Origin: an uncultured Christensenella sp.
Lineage (GTDB): Bacteria; Bacillota; Clostridia; Christensenellales; UBA3700
NCBI GenBank assembly: GCA_910576875.1
Contig: CAJTKI010000050.1
Span: forward strand, 1,786-12,411
DNA length: 10,626 bases
Reading direction: 5' to 3'
The notes below the pieces were generated by a model, which searched no databases, was not told the DNA's origin, and worked only from the letters and a program-made list of their open reading frames with translations. Position numbers and translations under genes: made by a program. This document shows positions 1-7,495 of the stretch, piece after piece. Each line of letters starts with the position of its first letter. Positions within the stretch are counted from its first letter, which is position 1.

Positions 1-44
1 CATACGCCGTTGCTTGCCGCTGCCTGCAACAACGTCTCCCACAT
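1..44 (-). CDS. Partial 5' end of next late gene, possible BhlA/UviB-like holin
   Basis: An ATG at 44 opens a frame that runs off the left edge after 14 codons (MWETLLQAAASNGV). A GGGAG ribosome site lies 6 nt upstream, and the start sits 1 nt after the stop of the coiled-coil gene, matching the tight packing of the operon. The start of the peptide (short amphipathic stretch, then Ser-Asn-Gly-Val) resembles BhlA/UviB-type small holins, which usually begin with about ten residues, then a Gly-Ile/Val-Trp-Ala stretch leading into one membrane segment. A lysis gene would also suit the end of a late operon. The membrane segment itself lies outside the window, so the family name is inference from very few residues; that a gene starts here is better supported. 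Confidence 0.5.
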   Translation of the reverse strand, partial: MWETLLQAAASNGV

Positions 45-45
45 A

Positions 46-1032
46 TCACGCTCCCGCAATCTGCGCGATCAGCTTGCCGTAATCGTGTCCGAGATAACTG
101 CGCAGCGCGTCGTTGCGCGCGATCAGTTCCATCGCGGTTTCTTTGGGGACGGAGCGGTAATATTCGAGCGCCAGGCGCACGCGTCGGTCATAATCGACCG
201 CTTTGTCTCCCCAATATCCGTTCTCCGCTTCCTGCTCCGCCTGTTTGCGGAAAAATTCATCGCGCTCGCGGATCTGCTTTTCGATGCTTTCCTGACGCTT
301 TTTCTGATATTCCGTTTCCTTTTGACGGACGGATTCGTTGTATTCTCGGATCTTGCGCTGTTCGTCCGCATATTCGCGTTCCTGTCGTTCGATCTGCTGT
401 TGCAGCTGCGACGCGTGTTCCAGATCGAGCGATTTCAACGCCTGATCGCGTTCGCGTTCGAGCCGCATGGTTTCGTCTTTCAGTCGTTCCAGCAATTCGC
501 CGTGCGCCTGCGCGATCTCGTCGTTTGCCTGCTCCGTTTCGCGGGCGAGCGCATCGCGCACCGCCTGCACGGTGCTGCTGCGTCCCATGCCGCGGTCGAG
601 CAGCGATCCGTCGCTTGCGCGCGCCGCGCTGTCGTAGGCGCGTTCGTTTTGCAACAGTTTGTCGCGCAGTTTGTCCGTCTGCTCTTTTGCCTGTACGTTA
701 AGCTGATCGCGACGGCTGTCGTAAGACTGCTGCGTCTGCTGCGCTTTGTCGCGATAGCGCGCGCCGTACGATTCTTGCGCTTTGCGCAACATTTCCTGCA
801 ACGAATCCCCCGTATATTCTCGGTACGTATATCCCGATTCGGACGGCAGAATTTCCGTCATCGGCACATAATTTTCCCGTTCGCGATCCCGATACGCGCG
901 ATCCATCTGATCGAGTTTGGCGTTCAGTTCGCTTTCGCTTTGTCGGTATTTTTCCAATTCTTCTTCGGACACGCCTTGTTTGTCGTCGTGTTGCACGCCG
1001 AAGAAATTTTTGATCCAATCCCAGATTCCCAT
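46..1032 (-). CDS. Coiled-coil late protein of unknown function, 328 aa
   Basis: I do not recognise a named family. The ATG at 1032 is chosen over one eight codons upstream because AAAGGAG lies 6 nt before it. The N-terminus is a short aromatic amphipathic stretch (MGIWDWIKNFFGV). Two long, highly charged helical segments follow, at about residues 22-55 and 75-270, rich in Glu, Arg, Gln and Lys, with Glu/Arg repeats typical of coiled coil. The long segment is broken once near residues 141-153 by a Gly/Ser-rich stretch (GSLLDRGMGRSST). The last 57 residues look like a small globular helical domain with Tyr and Trp. No signal peptide or strong membrane segment is visible. It lies after the nozzle and before the presumed lysis gene, so a tail-tip, ejected internal virion or injection protein is plausible. 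Nothing in the sequence proves this. Confidence 0.8.
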   Translation of the reverse strand: MGIWDWIKNFFGVQHDDKQGVSEEELEKYRQSESELNAKLDQMDRAYRDRERENYVPMTEILPSESGYTYREYTGDSLQEMLRKAQESYGARYRDKAQQTQQSYDSRRDQLNVQAKEQTDKLRDKLLQNERAYDSAARASDGSLLDRGMGRSSTVQAVRDALARETEQANDEIAQAHGELLERLKDETMRLERERDQALKSLDLEHASQLQQQIERQEREYADEQRKIREYNESVRQKETEYQKKRQESIEKQIRERDEFFRKQAEQEAENGYWGDKAVDYDRRVRLALEYYRSVPKETAMELIARNDALRSYLGHDYGKLIAQIAGA

Positions 1033-1108
1033 CGTGTTCTCCTTTCCGATCCGCAACCGTAATAGCGGTATCGGGCGTTTTGCCGCGCCAACGCGCGGAC
1101 TGCGGCGT
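1033..1108 (-). other. Only sizeable gap in the late operon, with a GC-rich hairpin
   Basis: These 76 nt separate the 113-aa and 328-aa genes, whereas all other late genes overlap or lie within about 10 nt. Positions 1083-1098 form a perfect 6-bp GC stem with a 4-nt loop (CCGCGC/GCGCGG). On the minus strand the stem is followed by CAAAACG, not a T-run, so it is not a normal rho-independent terminator. It could be an RNA processing or stability element, or a remnant of a module boundary. The AAAGGAG ribosome site of the 328-aa gene occupies 1039-1045. I see no convincing promoter. Confidence 0.4.
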
Positions 1109-1450
1109 TCATAGTTTTTCCAACGCTTTCGCGCTGAGCCGCAACGTCGCGCCTTGTTCGGCGCGCCAATACAATTCGTGTTTGCCGCCCGCCAGTCGCG
1201 TGCGGTAAATGCCGGCAGACGCGTCGATCGTCTGCGCGTCCAGTTTGCACACCGCCTGCGGATCGGACGAGTCCGCTTGCAACGAGACTTCTCCCGCGCC
1301 GCACAAAAACGCCGCGCGCCATCCCCGCGCCGCCGCTTGCGCGTCCACTTCGTAGACGACGCACAGCGTCATCGTATCCAGACGGTTGCGCAGGCGCGTC
1401 AAGTCCTGTTGCAACTGCCCCAATTGTCTTCTCCATATTTTGTCGTCCAT
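1109..1450 (-). CDS. Small late protein of unknown function, 113 aa
   Basis: The function is not recognised. The ATG at 1450 lies 1 nt after the stop of the nozzle gene and has a GGAG ribosome site 7 nt upstream, within the 3' end of that gene, so the two are probably translationally coupled. Residues 1-27 form a short amphipathic helix with Leu/Arg heptad character, likely a coiled coil or oligomerisation segment. From about residue 30 the sequence alternates hydrophobic and polar residues, as in a small beta-sandwich, with many small residues and three Cys (30, 50, 68). The layout of a short trimer-forming helix followed by a beta-domain is common in phage fibre or tail accessory proteins. 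That, with its place directly after the nozzle, suggests a tail-associated protein, but this is inference only. Confidence 0.75.
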   Translation of the reverse strand: MDDKIWRRQLGQLQQDLTRLRNRLDTMTLCVVYEVDAQAAARGWRAAFLCGAGEVSLQADSSDPQAVCKLDAQTIDASAGIYRTRLAGGKHELYWRAEQGATLRLSAKALEKL

Positions 1451-1451
1451 G

Positions 1452-2921
1452 TTATCGCTCCATGATGTCCACCGTCAGATACGGCGGCGCGATCTCCGCG
1501 TCCGCGGCGTCGCTGCGGATGTAGAAATCGAATTCCCGTCCCCGCACCGCCGTCGATACTTCGTTGCGTTTGGGCGAGAGTACGAACTCGTGCGTCTGAC
1601 CGTCCGCGACGATGCCGAGCACGTATTGCGAACGCGTGCTGTATTCGATGCGGCGCACGATCTTGACCTGCGCGCTCTGTCCAAAATCGATCCCTTTCGC
1701 CTTCCACAGACGCACCGGCGTTTTGCCCAGATACGCGCCGCCGTCGTCGAGCGTTACTACGCTGTCCGTGTCGTCGCTGATCCCGACGGCGCAGCTTTGG
1801 CACGGCGTCATCATCGTCTGCAAGCTGTGCAGCCGCACGCCGCGCAGCATGCTCATCGTGCGCGACGGCAAATCGACGGCGAGCAGCACATACTTGCCCG
1901 GTTCGCGATCGAGCGCGCCGTATTCGCACGTCTGCGCGCGGGTATCCGAAATGCTCAGATAATACCGCTCGTCCGCATACGCGCCGTCGATCGTCGCGCC
2001 TTCTTCGATCGGAATGTCTTCGGCGCAAAACGCGAACTTCGCCGCGTCGTACCCGTCGAACAGATAGATCCCCCGCGCGGTCGCAAACGCGATCGCGTCC
2101 TTGCACTCGACGATCGATCCGGCATAGATGCGGTCGCACGCGCTGTAAATCTTTTTGAGCGCAAACTGCGACTGCTCCGCGTACACGCTCAGCCGATAGA
2201 TGCCGTAATCGCAAAAGATATACAGATAATCTCCCAGACTTTTGACGACGTTGACTTCGCCGAGCGTGCCGTCGAATTCGATGTACCCGCCCTCCTGCGC
2301 GGAGACGTTCCAGTTGTACGGATCGAACGCGGACGAATACCACAGCGCGTTGCGTTTGCCCTGCGCGACCGCAAACACGCGTTCTTCGTGCACGCACAGA
2401 CTGCACACGCGCAGCGCGTCGGCGACGGCGCGGATCTCGTCCCCGTCTCGGATCAAAATCCCGTCGAACGCACCGGTCATCAACAGCAGATCCCGATCTT
2501 TGTGCCGATACGTCGTCGCCTGTCGGATGCGTTGGTCGCACACGGCGTGGCGCCAGTTCTCGCCCTCTCCGGCGGCAAGCGTTTCCAGTCCGTTCTCGTC
2601 CGAGACGACGAGCGTCGTATAATTGCGCGAGCGATCGTCGTTTTTGGCGACGAACAGCGTGCGCCGCTCCTTGCACAGCGGCATCGTCGGAATGCGGCGC
2701 GCCGTTCCGTCGATCGGACTGACGATCTTCAATTCCGAGATTCCCACGCCCGGCACGAGTCTGCCGTTGCGGAATCCGAAATTGTAACAGCACGCCGTCC
2801 AATCGCACGGCAGCGTCGTCGAAGTCTTATCCGCGTCGATGCCGGCAAAGCGCGACAGCGGCGCGCGAATGCGCCGAAATTGGATGCGCTTGTGTTTTTT
2901 CGGATAATACATCATGCCCAT
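1452..2921 (-). CDS. Candidate short-tail nozzle / DNA-stabilisation protein, 489 aa
   Basis: This is probably the tail hub or nozzle that closes the portal channel in short-tailed phages (the role of P22 gp10 and T7 gp12). Visible features are an opening GID...T..N..F.NGRL..G pattern at residues 27-58, then repeated beta-strand blocks. These include RVFAV..GKRNALWYSSAFDP at 181-200, GGYIEFDG at 211-218 followed by LGDYLYIFCDYGIYRL at 229-244, and GIYLFDG at 284-290. These 'measured value' repeats are typical of beta-propeller phage hubs. The length fits such proteins. The start at 2921 is chosen for a GGAAAG site 7 nt upstream; in-frame ATGs at 2915 and 2912 are alternatives, the former giving an ATGA overlap with the upstream gene. 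The protein is rich in Cys, which is unusual for a virion protein. Its position after the adaptor gene supports the role; the exact family is inferred. Confidence 0.72.
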   Translation of the reverse strand: MGMMYYPKKHKRIQFRRIRAPLSRFAGIDADKTSTTLPCDWTACCYNFGFRNGRLVPGVGISELKIVSPIDGTARRIPTMPLCKERRTLFVAKNDDRSRNYTTLVVSDENGLETLAAGEGENWRHAVCDQRIRQATTYRHKDRDLLLMTGAFDGILIRDGDEIRAVADALRVCSLCVHEERVFAVAQGKRNALWYSSAFDPYNWNVSAQEGGYIEFDGTLGEVNVVKSLGDYLYIFCDYGIYRLSVYAEQSQFALKKIYSACDRIYAGSIVECKDAIAFATARGIYLFDGYDAAKFAFCAEDIPIEEGATIDGAYADERYYLSISDTRAQTCEYGALDREPGKYVLLAVDLPSRTMSMLRGVRLHSLQTMMTPCQSCAVGISDDTDSVVTLDDGGAYLGKTPVRLWKAKGIDFGQSAQVKIVRRIEYSTRSQYVLGIVADGQTHEFVLSPKRNEVSTAVRGREFDFYIRSDAADAEIAPPYLTVDIMER

Positions 2922-3466
2922 CTGCGCGCTTTCCACTTGTGTTCGCCGCGCATGCGGCATGCGGCGCGCATATCCGATTCAAAGCGTTCGGACAGCATCA
3001 CCGACTGTTCGTACAGTCCCTGCAACATCGCGTATTCCGCCGCGATGCCCAGCCCCAACGTCTTCGCGCTCACGCAACCGAGCGTCTCGCATTCGTCGTT
3101 CGCGCCGATATCGGACGGCACGTATTCGTACGCGACATGCGCGATTTCGCACGGCGCGGCGAGTTCGCAGCGATCGGGATACATACGGAACGCCACGCGC
3201 GCTCCGTCCTTCCCGTCCAGCACGCGCACGATCCGATACACGCGTTTTTCGAGCGCGTCGTAGCCGAACGCGTTGTTCTTGCACGTCACCGTCTGACGCG
3301 CGACGAGCGGCAGATATTCCGCCGCGATTTCCTTGATCGTCATATTTGCGCAGCGCACGAGTTGTTGCAGCTTCCGATCGCCGCGCCGAACGGCGCTCGC
3401 GGTGATTTCCGCGTCCTCGTCGCCCAGATACGTCAACGCGTATTGCAGCGCTTGCGTCAATTTCAT
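2912..3466 (-). CDS. Head-completion / head-tail adaptor candidate, 184 aa
   Basis: This is the likely ring protein binding below the portal and linking the capsid to the tail. The N-terminal 50 residues are helical (MKLTQALQYALTYLG, then a second helix ending in KEIAAEYLPL). A beta-rich insert with charged turns follows at about residues 55-125. Another helical bundle lies at 135-175 (LGLGIAAEYAMLQGLYEQ and onward). Helix, beta insert, helix at 150-200 aa is the usual build of gp6/gp4-type adaptors. The Arg/Lys/Trp-rich C-terminus (HKWKARRWA) is of the type that inserts into a partner ring. The ATG at 3466 has GGGAGG upstream and overlaps the previous stop as ATGA. Its place between the capsid genes and the nozzle supports the call; sequence identity to a named family cannot be confirmed by eye. 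Confidence 0.7.
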   Translation of the reverse strand: MKLTQALQYALTYLGDEDAEITASAVRRGDRKLQQLVRCANMTIKEIAAEYLPLVARQTVTCKNNAFGYDALEKRVYRIVRVLDGKDGARVAFRMYPDRCELAAPCEIAHVAYEYVPSDIGANDECETLGCVSAKTLGLGIAAEYAMLQGLYEQSVMLSERFESDMRAACRMRGEHKWKARRWA

Positions 3467-3840
3467 TTATTTTCCTCCCCGTCCGGATACGGAGATCCGC
3501 GTCCCCGTATCCGCGTCTGTTCGACCATCGACCGATCGAGCGCGACGCATGCGCGCTCGACGGCTTTTCGATGCAGCGCGCGTTCGCGCGCTGCATTGTC
3601 CCGATCGATTTGCGCCGCCAGAGCGGCGGCGTTTTCCGCGCGGGTTTCCCGCACGAATCGCAACGTACGCGCATCCAATTGCCGATACGGCAAATCGAGC
3701 TGTCTGGTCGGACGGCAGGCGGTATGATGCAGTTCGTAGCGACGCGTTTCCCCGTTCCAGTAGATTTCGTAACCGTCGTCCACGCTCTTCAACCGCGCCG
3801 CGATCCCGAACAAATCGTCCCGCACCAACGTCAGTTCCAT
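3463..3840 (-). CDS. Conserved-looking late protein of unknown function, 125 aa
   Basis: The ATG at 3840 has AAGGAG 6 nt upstream; this site overlaps the stop codon of the capsid gene. The N-terminal half reads as a small alpha/beta domain with GIAARLKSVDDGYEIYWNGE, then RRYELHHTACRP and LPYRQLDARTL. The C-terminal half is a charged helix with alternating Arg, Glu and Ala (residues 62-100) and a disordered basic tail. The pattern 'compute a value from an observed sequence and its His-His motif, then a long Arg/Glu helix' recalls small proteins next to capsid genes in Firmicute phages, but I cannot name the family. Being between capsid and adaptor, it could be a decoration, capsid-stabilising or connector accessory protein. 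It is too short and too polar to be a tail tube or protease. Confidence 0.75.
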   Translation of the reverse strand: MELTLVRDDLFGIAARLKSVDDGYEIYWNGETRRYELHHTACRPTRQLDLPYRQLDARTLRFVRETRAENAAALAAQIDRDNAARERALHRKAVERACVALDRSMVEQTRIRGRGSPYPDGEENK

Positions 3841-3850
3841 CGCGCGCTCC

Positions 3851-5026
3851 TTAGAATTTGCGGATATTTTCGATCTTGCCCTGTCCGATCGGACGGTCGC
3901 AGATCATATCGGCGTATTTGACGAGCGTCGCGCCGTACGTGGCGCTGCCTTGTTTTTGCTTGATGATTTTGCCGCCGTCGCCTTCCAGCCATCGCCAGTC
4001 GCACAACTGATGCAGACAAAAATCCTTGCTGTTGAGCAAGTACATGCAGCGTTCGGGCACGAAGCGGTCCGCAACGATCGGGATGCCGTTGTGCGCGAGC
4101 GTCTTAAACCCGCCGTCCAGCGTCATATAATCCAGATTGATGCGCAACATCGCCATGTCGGTCATGTATTGGCGACGCGCGTCGTACGTCGTAACGATAT
4201 AATCGACGTGCGAGCCGGCAAGCTCTTCGATGCGGTCGATTCGTTCCTGCATGTATGCCATCGAAAACGGTTCGTTGGCGGTCACCGATCCTTTGCCGGG
4301 TTGCAGCCAGCTTCTCTCCGCGCGGGAAAGCCCGTACAGGTCTTTGTCCGAGAAGATCGCTTCCAAACCGGTCAGTTCGTTGTTGCGCGATCCCTGCACG
4401 GTCAGCAAGCCGCCGTCCGCGACGCTCAACCCGTCCGCATGATCCACGTGCACCGCTTTTTTGTCGCGATCGACCGCCAAGATGCGCATGCCGCTCTTGG
4501 TCGGCGCGACGTCGCTTTCGGACGCGTAGTAATCGACGACCATCCCTTCCATGACGTTGCGCACGCTGTCGAGCGCGATGATTGCGCCCGTCGAATCGGT
4601 CGCTTTCGTCGTCGCGAGTTTGCCGCTGCCGTCGCCGTACAGCATTCTGCCCAGATTGAATTTGGACGCTTTGAGCAAACCGTCCATTTCCGCGTTGAGC
4701 AGATTGACGAACGCGCCCGCGCTCGACTGCGACGCGCGGATCGCCTTGTCGGACAGTTCGATCGTGCCGTACAGGTTTTTGAGTTCCAGCCGGAAGCGAT
4801 CGTAATTGTTCGCCGCGGGGTCGGGCAAATCGCCCGTTTCCGTACCGGCGCCGATACCGCCGTTCATGCCGTACGGCACGAGTTTGACGATTTCCTTTCC
4901 CCATACGTCCGCGGTGCTTTGGCGGACTTTGGACAGGAAGGGATTGACGCCCAGATTGAGCTGGTCGGCGACCACGCCCAGATAGACTTGTTTCAATGCT
5001 TTGTCAGCAGTTTCCAGTGTTACCAT
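3851..5026 (-). CDS. Major capsid protein, 391 aa, HK97-type fold expected
   Basis: This protein builds the icosahedral shell. The start (MVTLETADKALKQVYLG) and the segments LELKNLYGTIELSDKAIRAS (about residues 81-100) and VNLLNAEMDGLLKASKFNLG (about 107-126) match the N-arm, E-loop and spine-helix layout of HK97-fold capsid proteins of Firmicute phages. The C-terminal third has the expected alternation of peripheral and axial domain strands (VDYIVTTYDARRQYM, then GIPIVADRFVPERCMYLLN, then ATLVKYADMICDRP). The length of 391 aa is typical. An AGGAG site lies 6 nt before the ATG at 5026, and the gene overlaps the scaffold by 7 nt. No long N-terminal delta-domain is seen, which fits the separate scaffold gene and the absence of a protease. 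Gene order and protein character make this a strong call. Confidence 0.88.
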   Translation of the reverse strand: MVTLETADKALKQVYLGVVADQLNLGVNPFLSKVRQSTADVWGKEIVKLVPYGMNGGIGAGTETGDLPDPAANNYDRFRLELKNLYGTIELSDKAIRASQSSAGAFVNLLNAEMDGLLKASKFNLGRMLYGDGSGKLATTKATDSTGAIIALDSVRNVMEGMVVDYYASESDVAPTKSGMRILAVDRDKKAVHVDHADGLSVADGGLLTVQGSRNNELTGLEAIFSDKDLYGLSRAERSWLQPGKGSVTANEPFSMAYMQERIDRIEELAGSHVDYIVTTYDARRQYMTDMAMLRINLDYMTLDGGFKTLAHNGIPIVADRFVPERCMYLLNSKDFCLHQLCDWRWLEGDGGKIIKQKQGSATYGATLVKYADMICDRPIGQGKIENIRKF

Positions 5027-5661
5027 ATATTTCTCCTATTTGCGAGCATCTCTTGCATGATGCGCCCCGCCTCCCGGATGCTCGTGGGTCGGTCGGACGG
5101 AGCGAGTACGATTTGTCCGCCTGCGCCGATCGACTCGGGCGGACGTTGCGCCTGCAACGACTGCAAATACCGTTTGACGATTTCGTCGCGGATCTGCGCG
5201 TCGTTGTAGACGTAGCGGTTGCAAAACGCTTGGTCTCGCACCAGTTCTTCGGGCGGCACGTACGCCTTGGCAAGCACGCGTTCCAGCGCCCGATCCAGAC
5301 AGTCTTCGCGCGCGGCAAGCCGCGGATCGTCCAGCAATTCCCTGCCGATCTCTTGCGCAAACCGCTGCGCGATCGGCTTGTCTTGCAGGAATTTTTCCGT
5401 GCGCGCCCGCCAGTCCGCCGCGCGATATTGCGGCTGATCCCGTTGCGGCGACGCATCCTGCGCAGGCGACTCGATCCGATCGTTCGATTGCGTTTCGTCC
5501 GGATCGCGCAAGTCGCGCGCGACGTCCGTCGGCGCCGTTTGCTCCGTCGGCTTATCGACAGGATCGCATGCGTCGTCTTGCAGTCGGATCTGCGGATCGG
5601 TCTGCGCCGCGCGCGGTTCCGCGTTCGTTGCGACGACGATCGGTACGGCGTTATCCTGCAT
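5020..5661 (-). CDS. Capsid scaffolding protein candidate, 213 aa
   Basis: This is the likely internal scaffold that directs procapsid assembly and then leaves. The first 85 residues are acidic, Pro/Gln/Asp-rich and apparently disordered. From about residue 88 onward the protein is helical and charged (EKFLQDKPIAQRFAQEIGRE, later EELVRDQAFCNRYVYNDAQI). A short conserved-looking C-terminal block, RPTSIREAGRIMQEML at about 191-206, resembles the capsid-binding helix seen in Firmicute phage scaffolds. Its location between portal and major capsid genes is the classical scaffold position. The ATG at 5661 has AAGGAGGG upstream. The gene overlaps portal by 11 nt and capsid by 7 nt, which suggests coupled translation. 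No Ser/His/Asp protease motif is seen, so it is not a protease-scaffold fusion. Confidence 0.8.
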   Translation of the reverse strand: MQDNAVPIVVATNAEPRAAQTDPQIRLQDDACDPVDKPTEQTAPTDVARDLRDPDETQSNDRIESPAQDASPQRDQPQYRAADWRARTEKFLQDKPIAQRFAQEIGRELLDDPRLAAREDCLDRALERVLAKAYVPPEELVRDQAFCNRYVYNDAQIRDEIVKRYLQSLQAQRPPESIGAGGQIVLAPSDRPTSIREAGRIMQEMLANRRNIW

Positions 5662-7495
5662 ACGCGTTCCCTCCTTGCGCGCCGACGGCTTGGATCTGCG
5701 CCTGCATCGTCTGCGCCGTCTGATGATCGCGGATATGCGCTTTGAGTTTCTCCCGCGCCCGCTCGCTCAACTGGTCGGACAGCACGGCTTTCGTGTGCTC
5801 GTCGATGTGGATCGCATGATGATCGATGCTCTGTACGCACAGTTCGCGATCGGTCTGCATGTTTTCGCGCATCGCCGCGCGGCGGTGGCATTCGTCCACG
5901 TCCCGCGCGCTTTCCCAGTTGCCGAAGCCGAGCAGTTCGAGAATTTTCAGCTTGTTGCGTTCGCCGACCTTGCCGTCCGCGTCCTGCAAGATGCCCATGC
6001 CGATCAGCTCCAACGCCATGCTGCGACGGCTGGCGAGCGTGTCGCTCAGTTCGTTTTCGCTGTCGAAGACGAGATCTTCGCTTTCCAGATCGCTCGCGCA
6101 AAAACTGCGCAATTCGATCTCGCCGTTTTCTCCGGCGATGCGCGCAAGCCGCGGATGGGTCGCGAACTGCTTGTACAGTCGAATCGCATGTTTGCACAGC
6201 TCCATATACGCTTCCCGCACGCTGTTGGACGCGATCGCGAGCCGCGTGTCGTCCTGCTCGACGAGCAGCGAAATCGCTCGACCCGACATCGACGAATACG
6301 TCTGCGAATATTTGCTCAACTCGCTCACGCCCGAGATCGTGATGAACTCGGACAGGATTCGATCTTCCTCGCTGCGCAAGTCGGGCGGCACTCTGCCGCT
6401 GTCCAGCATCGCGGGCGGATTGCTGCCCTGTCGGTAGACGAGGATCTTGCCGGGCGCCAACCCTTCGTCTTCCAGATTGTCGGTATCGACCGATCCGTCT
6501 TCGACGGCGAGCACGCCCGCAGCAAGACGATTGAGCAACTCGTGCTTGCGGTTTTTGACCGCGTTGTACGCGCGCTGCAACGGGATCATACGCTCCACGA
6601 CGCTCGTCCCGAACAGGCATCCCACCCGATCGATGCAATGGATTTTGACAAAGGGATATCCCCTTCTGCCGTCCGCGTCGTTGACATACGGCAGGATGCC
6701 GCGGTACAGCAGTTTGCCGCCCGCGACGACGCACAGCTCGCCGTCGGGCAGATCCTTGCTCGGTCGGCGGTAGCGCTCGATCACGGTGCAGTATTCGCGC
6801 GGCGCGTCGTCGTCCGGATCGGTCGGAACGCCGTAGCCGTCCAGCGCGCGCAAATCCTCGCCTTCCACGTCCGCGCCCCATATCTGACGGATTTCGTCCA
6901 CGCGGTACGCCTTGACATGCAGGATGCTGCGGCACTCGCTCAGCGTGTCGTACGACAACCTGTCGGGATAGATTTCAAACGGCGGCACGACGCTGATCGC
7001 GAGATCGCCTTCCCGCACCGTTTCGCCGCGCGCGCCCTGTCCGACGACGCGTCCCTTGTCCGCGTCCCAGCCGATGCGGAAGAAGCACGTTCCCGTCACT
7101 TCGCTCCACGCCGCCGCGCGGTTCATCAAGCGCGTCAGATTTTGTTCGTCTGCGACCGCGCGGATCAAGCGAGTCGCAAACTTCGCGGTCTGCACGTCCC
7201 GCTCGTCGTTGCCCGACGGACGCACGCTCACGCCCGTCTTGGTACGCGACAGTTTGGACAGTCGCGTTTCGACGATGGACGCGATATGGTTGTACGCTTC
7301 GCGCTCTTGCCAACAAAACTGTTTGCCGTATTCTTCGACGTCGCCCAGCGGCGTAATCTCCGCATACTGTTTGCCGTTGTAGAAATCCATGTTCAGCCGC
7401 CACTGCAATTCGAGCGCGCGCCGCTCGCGGCGTCGACGCTCGTAGTCGCGTACGATTTCTTCGCACAGCGCCTGCCTGTCGCTCGTCTGTTTCAT
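5651..7495 (-). CDS. Portal protein, 614 aa, P22-like class
   Basis: The portal forms the dodecameric DNA channel at one capsid vertex and docks the terminase. The sequence has the expected order. A charged helical N-terminus leads to LQWRLNMDFYNGKQY (30-44). A wing/clip region follows (AYNHIASIVETRLSKL at 67-82; AWSEVTGTCFFRIGWD at 129-144; VVPPFEIYPDRLSYD at 169-183). The core/stem region comes next (ERMIPLQRAYNAVKNRKHEL at 301-320). Then come a Gly/Ser block (ITISGVSELSKYSQTYSSMS at 385-404) and a helical crown ending in a Gln/Ala-rich C-terminal barrel segment. The size agrees with large portals of short-tailed phages. The frame is open a further 62 codons upstream, but the ATG at 7495 has AGGAGG 9 nt before it and makes an ATGA overlap with the zinc-ribbon gene, so I start here. 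Confidence 0.9.
   Translation of the reverse strand: MKQTSDRQALCEEIVRDYERRRRERRALELQWRLNMDFYNGKQYAEITPLGDVEEYGKQFCWQEREAYNHIASIVETRLSKLSRTKTGVSVRPSGNDERDVQTAKFATRLIRAVADEQNLTRLMNRAAAWSEVTGTCFFRIGWDADKGRVVGQGARGETVREGDLAISVVPPFEIYPDRLSYDTLSECRSILHVKAYRVDEIRQIWGADVEGEDLRALDGYGVPTDPDDDAPREYCTVIERYRRPSKDLPDGELCVVAGGKLLYRGILPYVNDADGRRGYPFVKIHCIDRVGCLFGTSVVERMIPLQRAYNAVKNRKHELLNRLAAGVLAVEDGSVDTDNLEDEGLAPGKILVYRQGSNPPAMLDSGRVPPDLRSEEDRILSEFITISGVSELSKYSQTYSSMSGRAISLLVEQDDTRLAIASNSVREAYMELCKHAIRLYKQFATHPRLARIAGENGEIELRSFCASDLESEDLVFDSENELSDTLASRRSMALELIGMGILQDADGKVGERNKLKILELLGFGNWESARDVDECHRRAAMRENMQTDRELCVQSIDHHAIHIDEHTKAVLSDQLSERAREKLKAHIRDHQTAQTMQAQIQAVGAQGGNAYAG

Noticed and set aside
1386..3263. 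Plus-strand open frame of 625 codons opposite the nozzle and adaptor genes
   Set aside because: Arg/Ala/Val-rich and featureless, with no ribosome site and no domain. It is the antisense shadow produced by GC-rich codon use; the minus-strand genes have ribosome sites, tight junctions and recognisable order.
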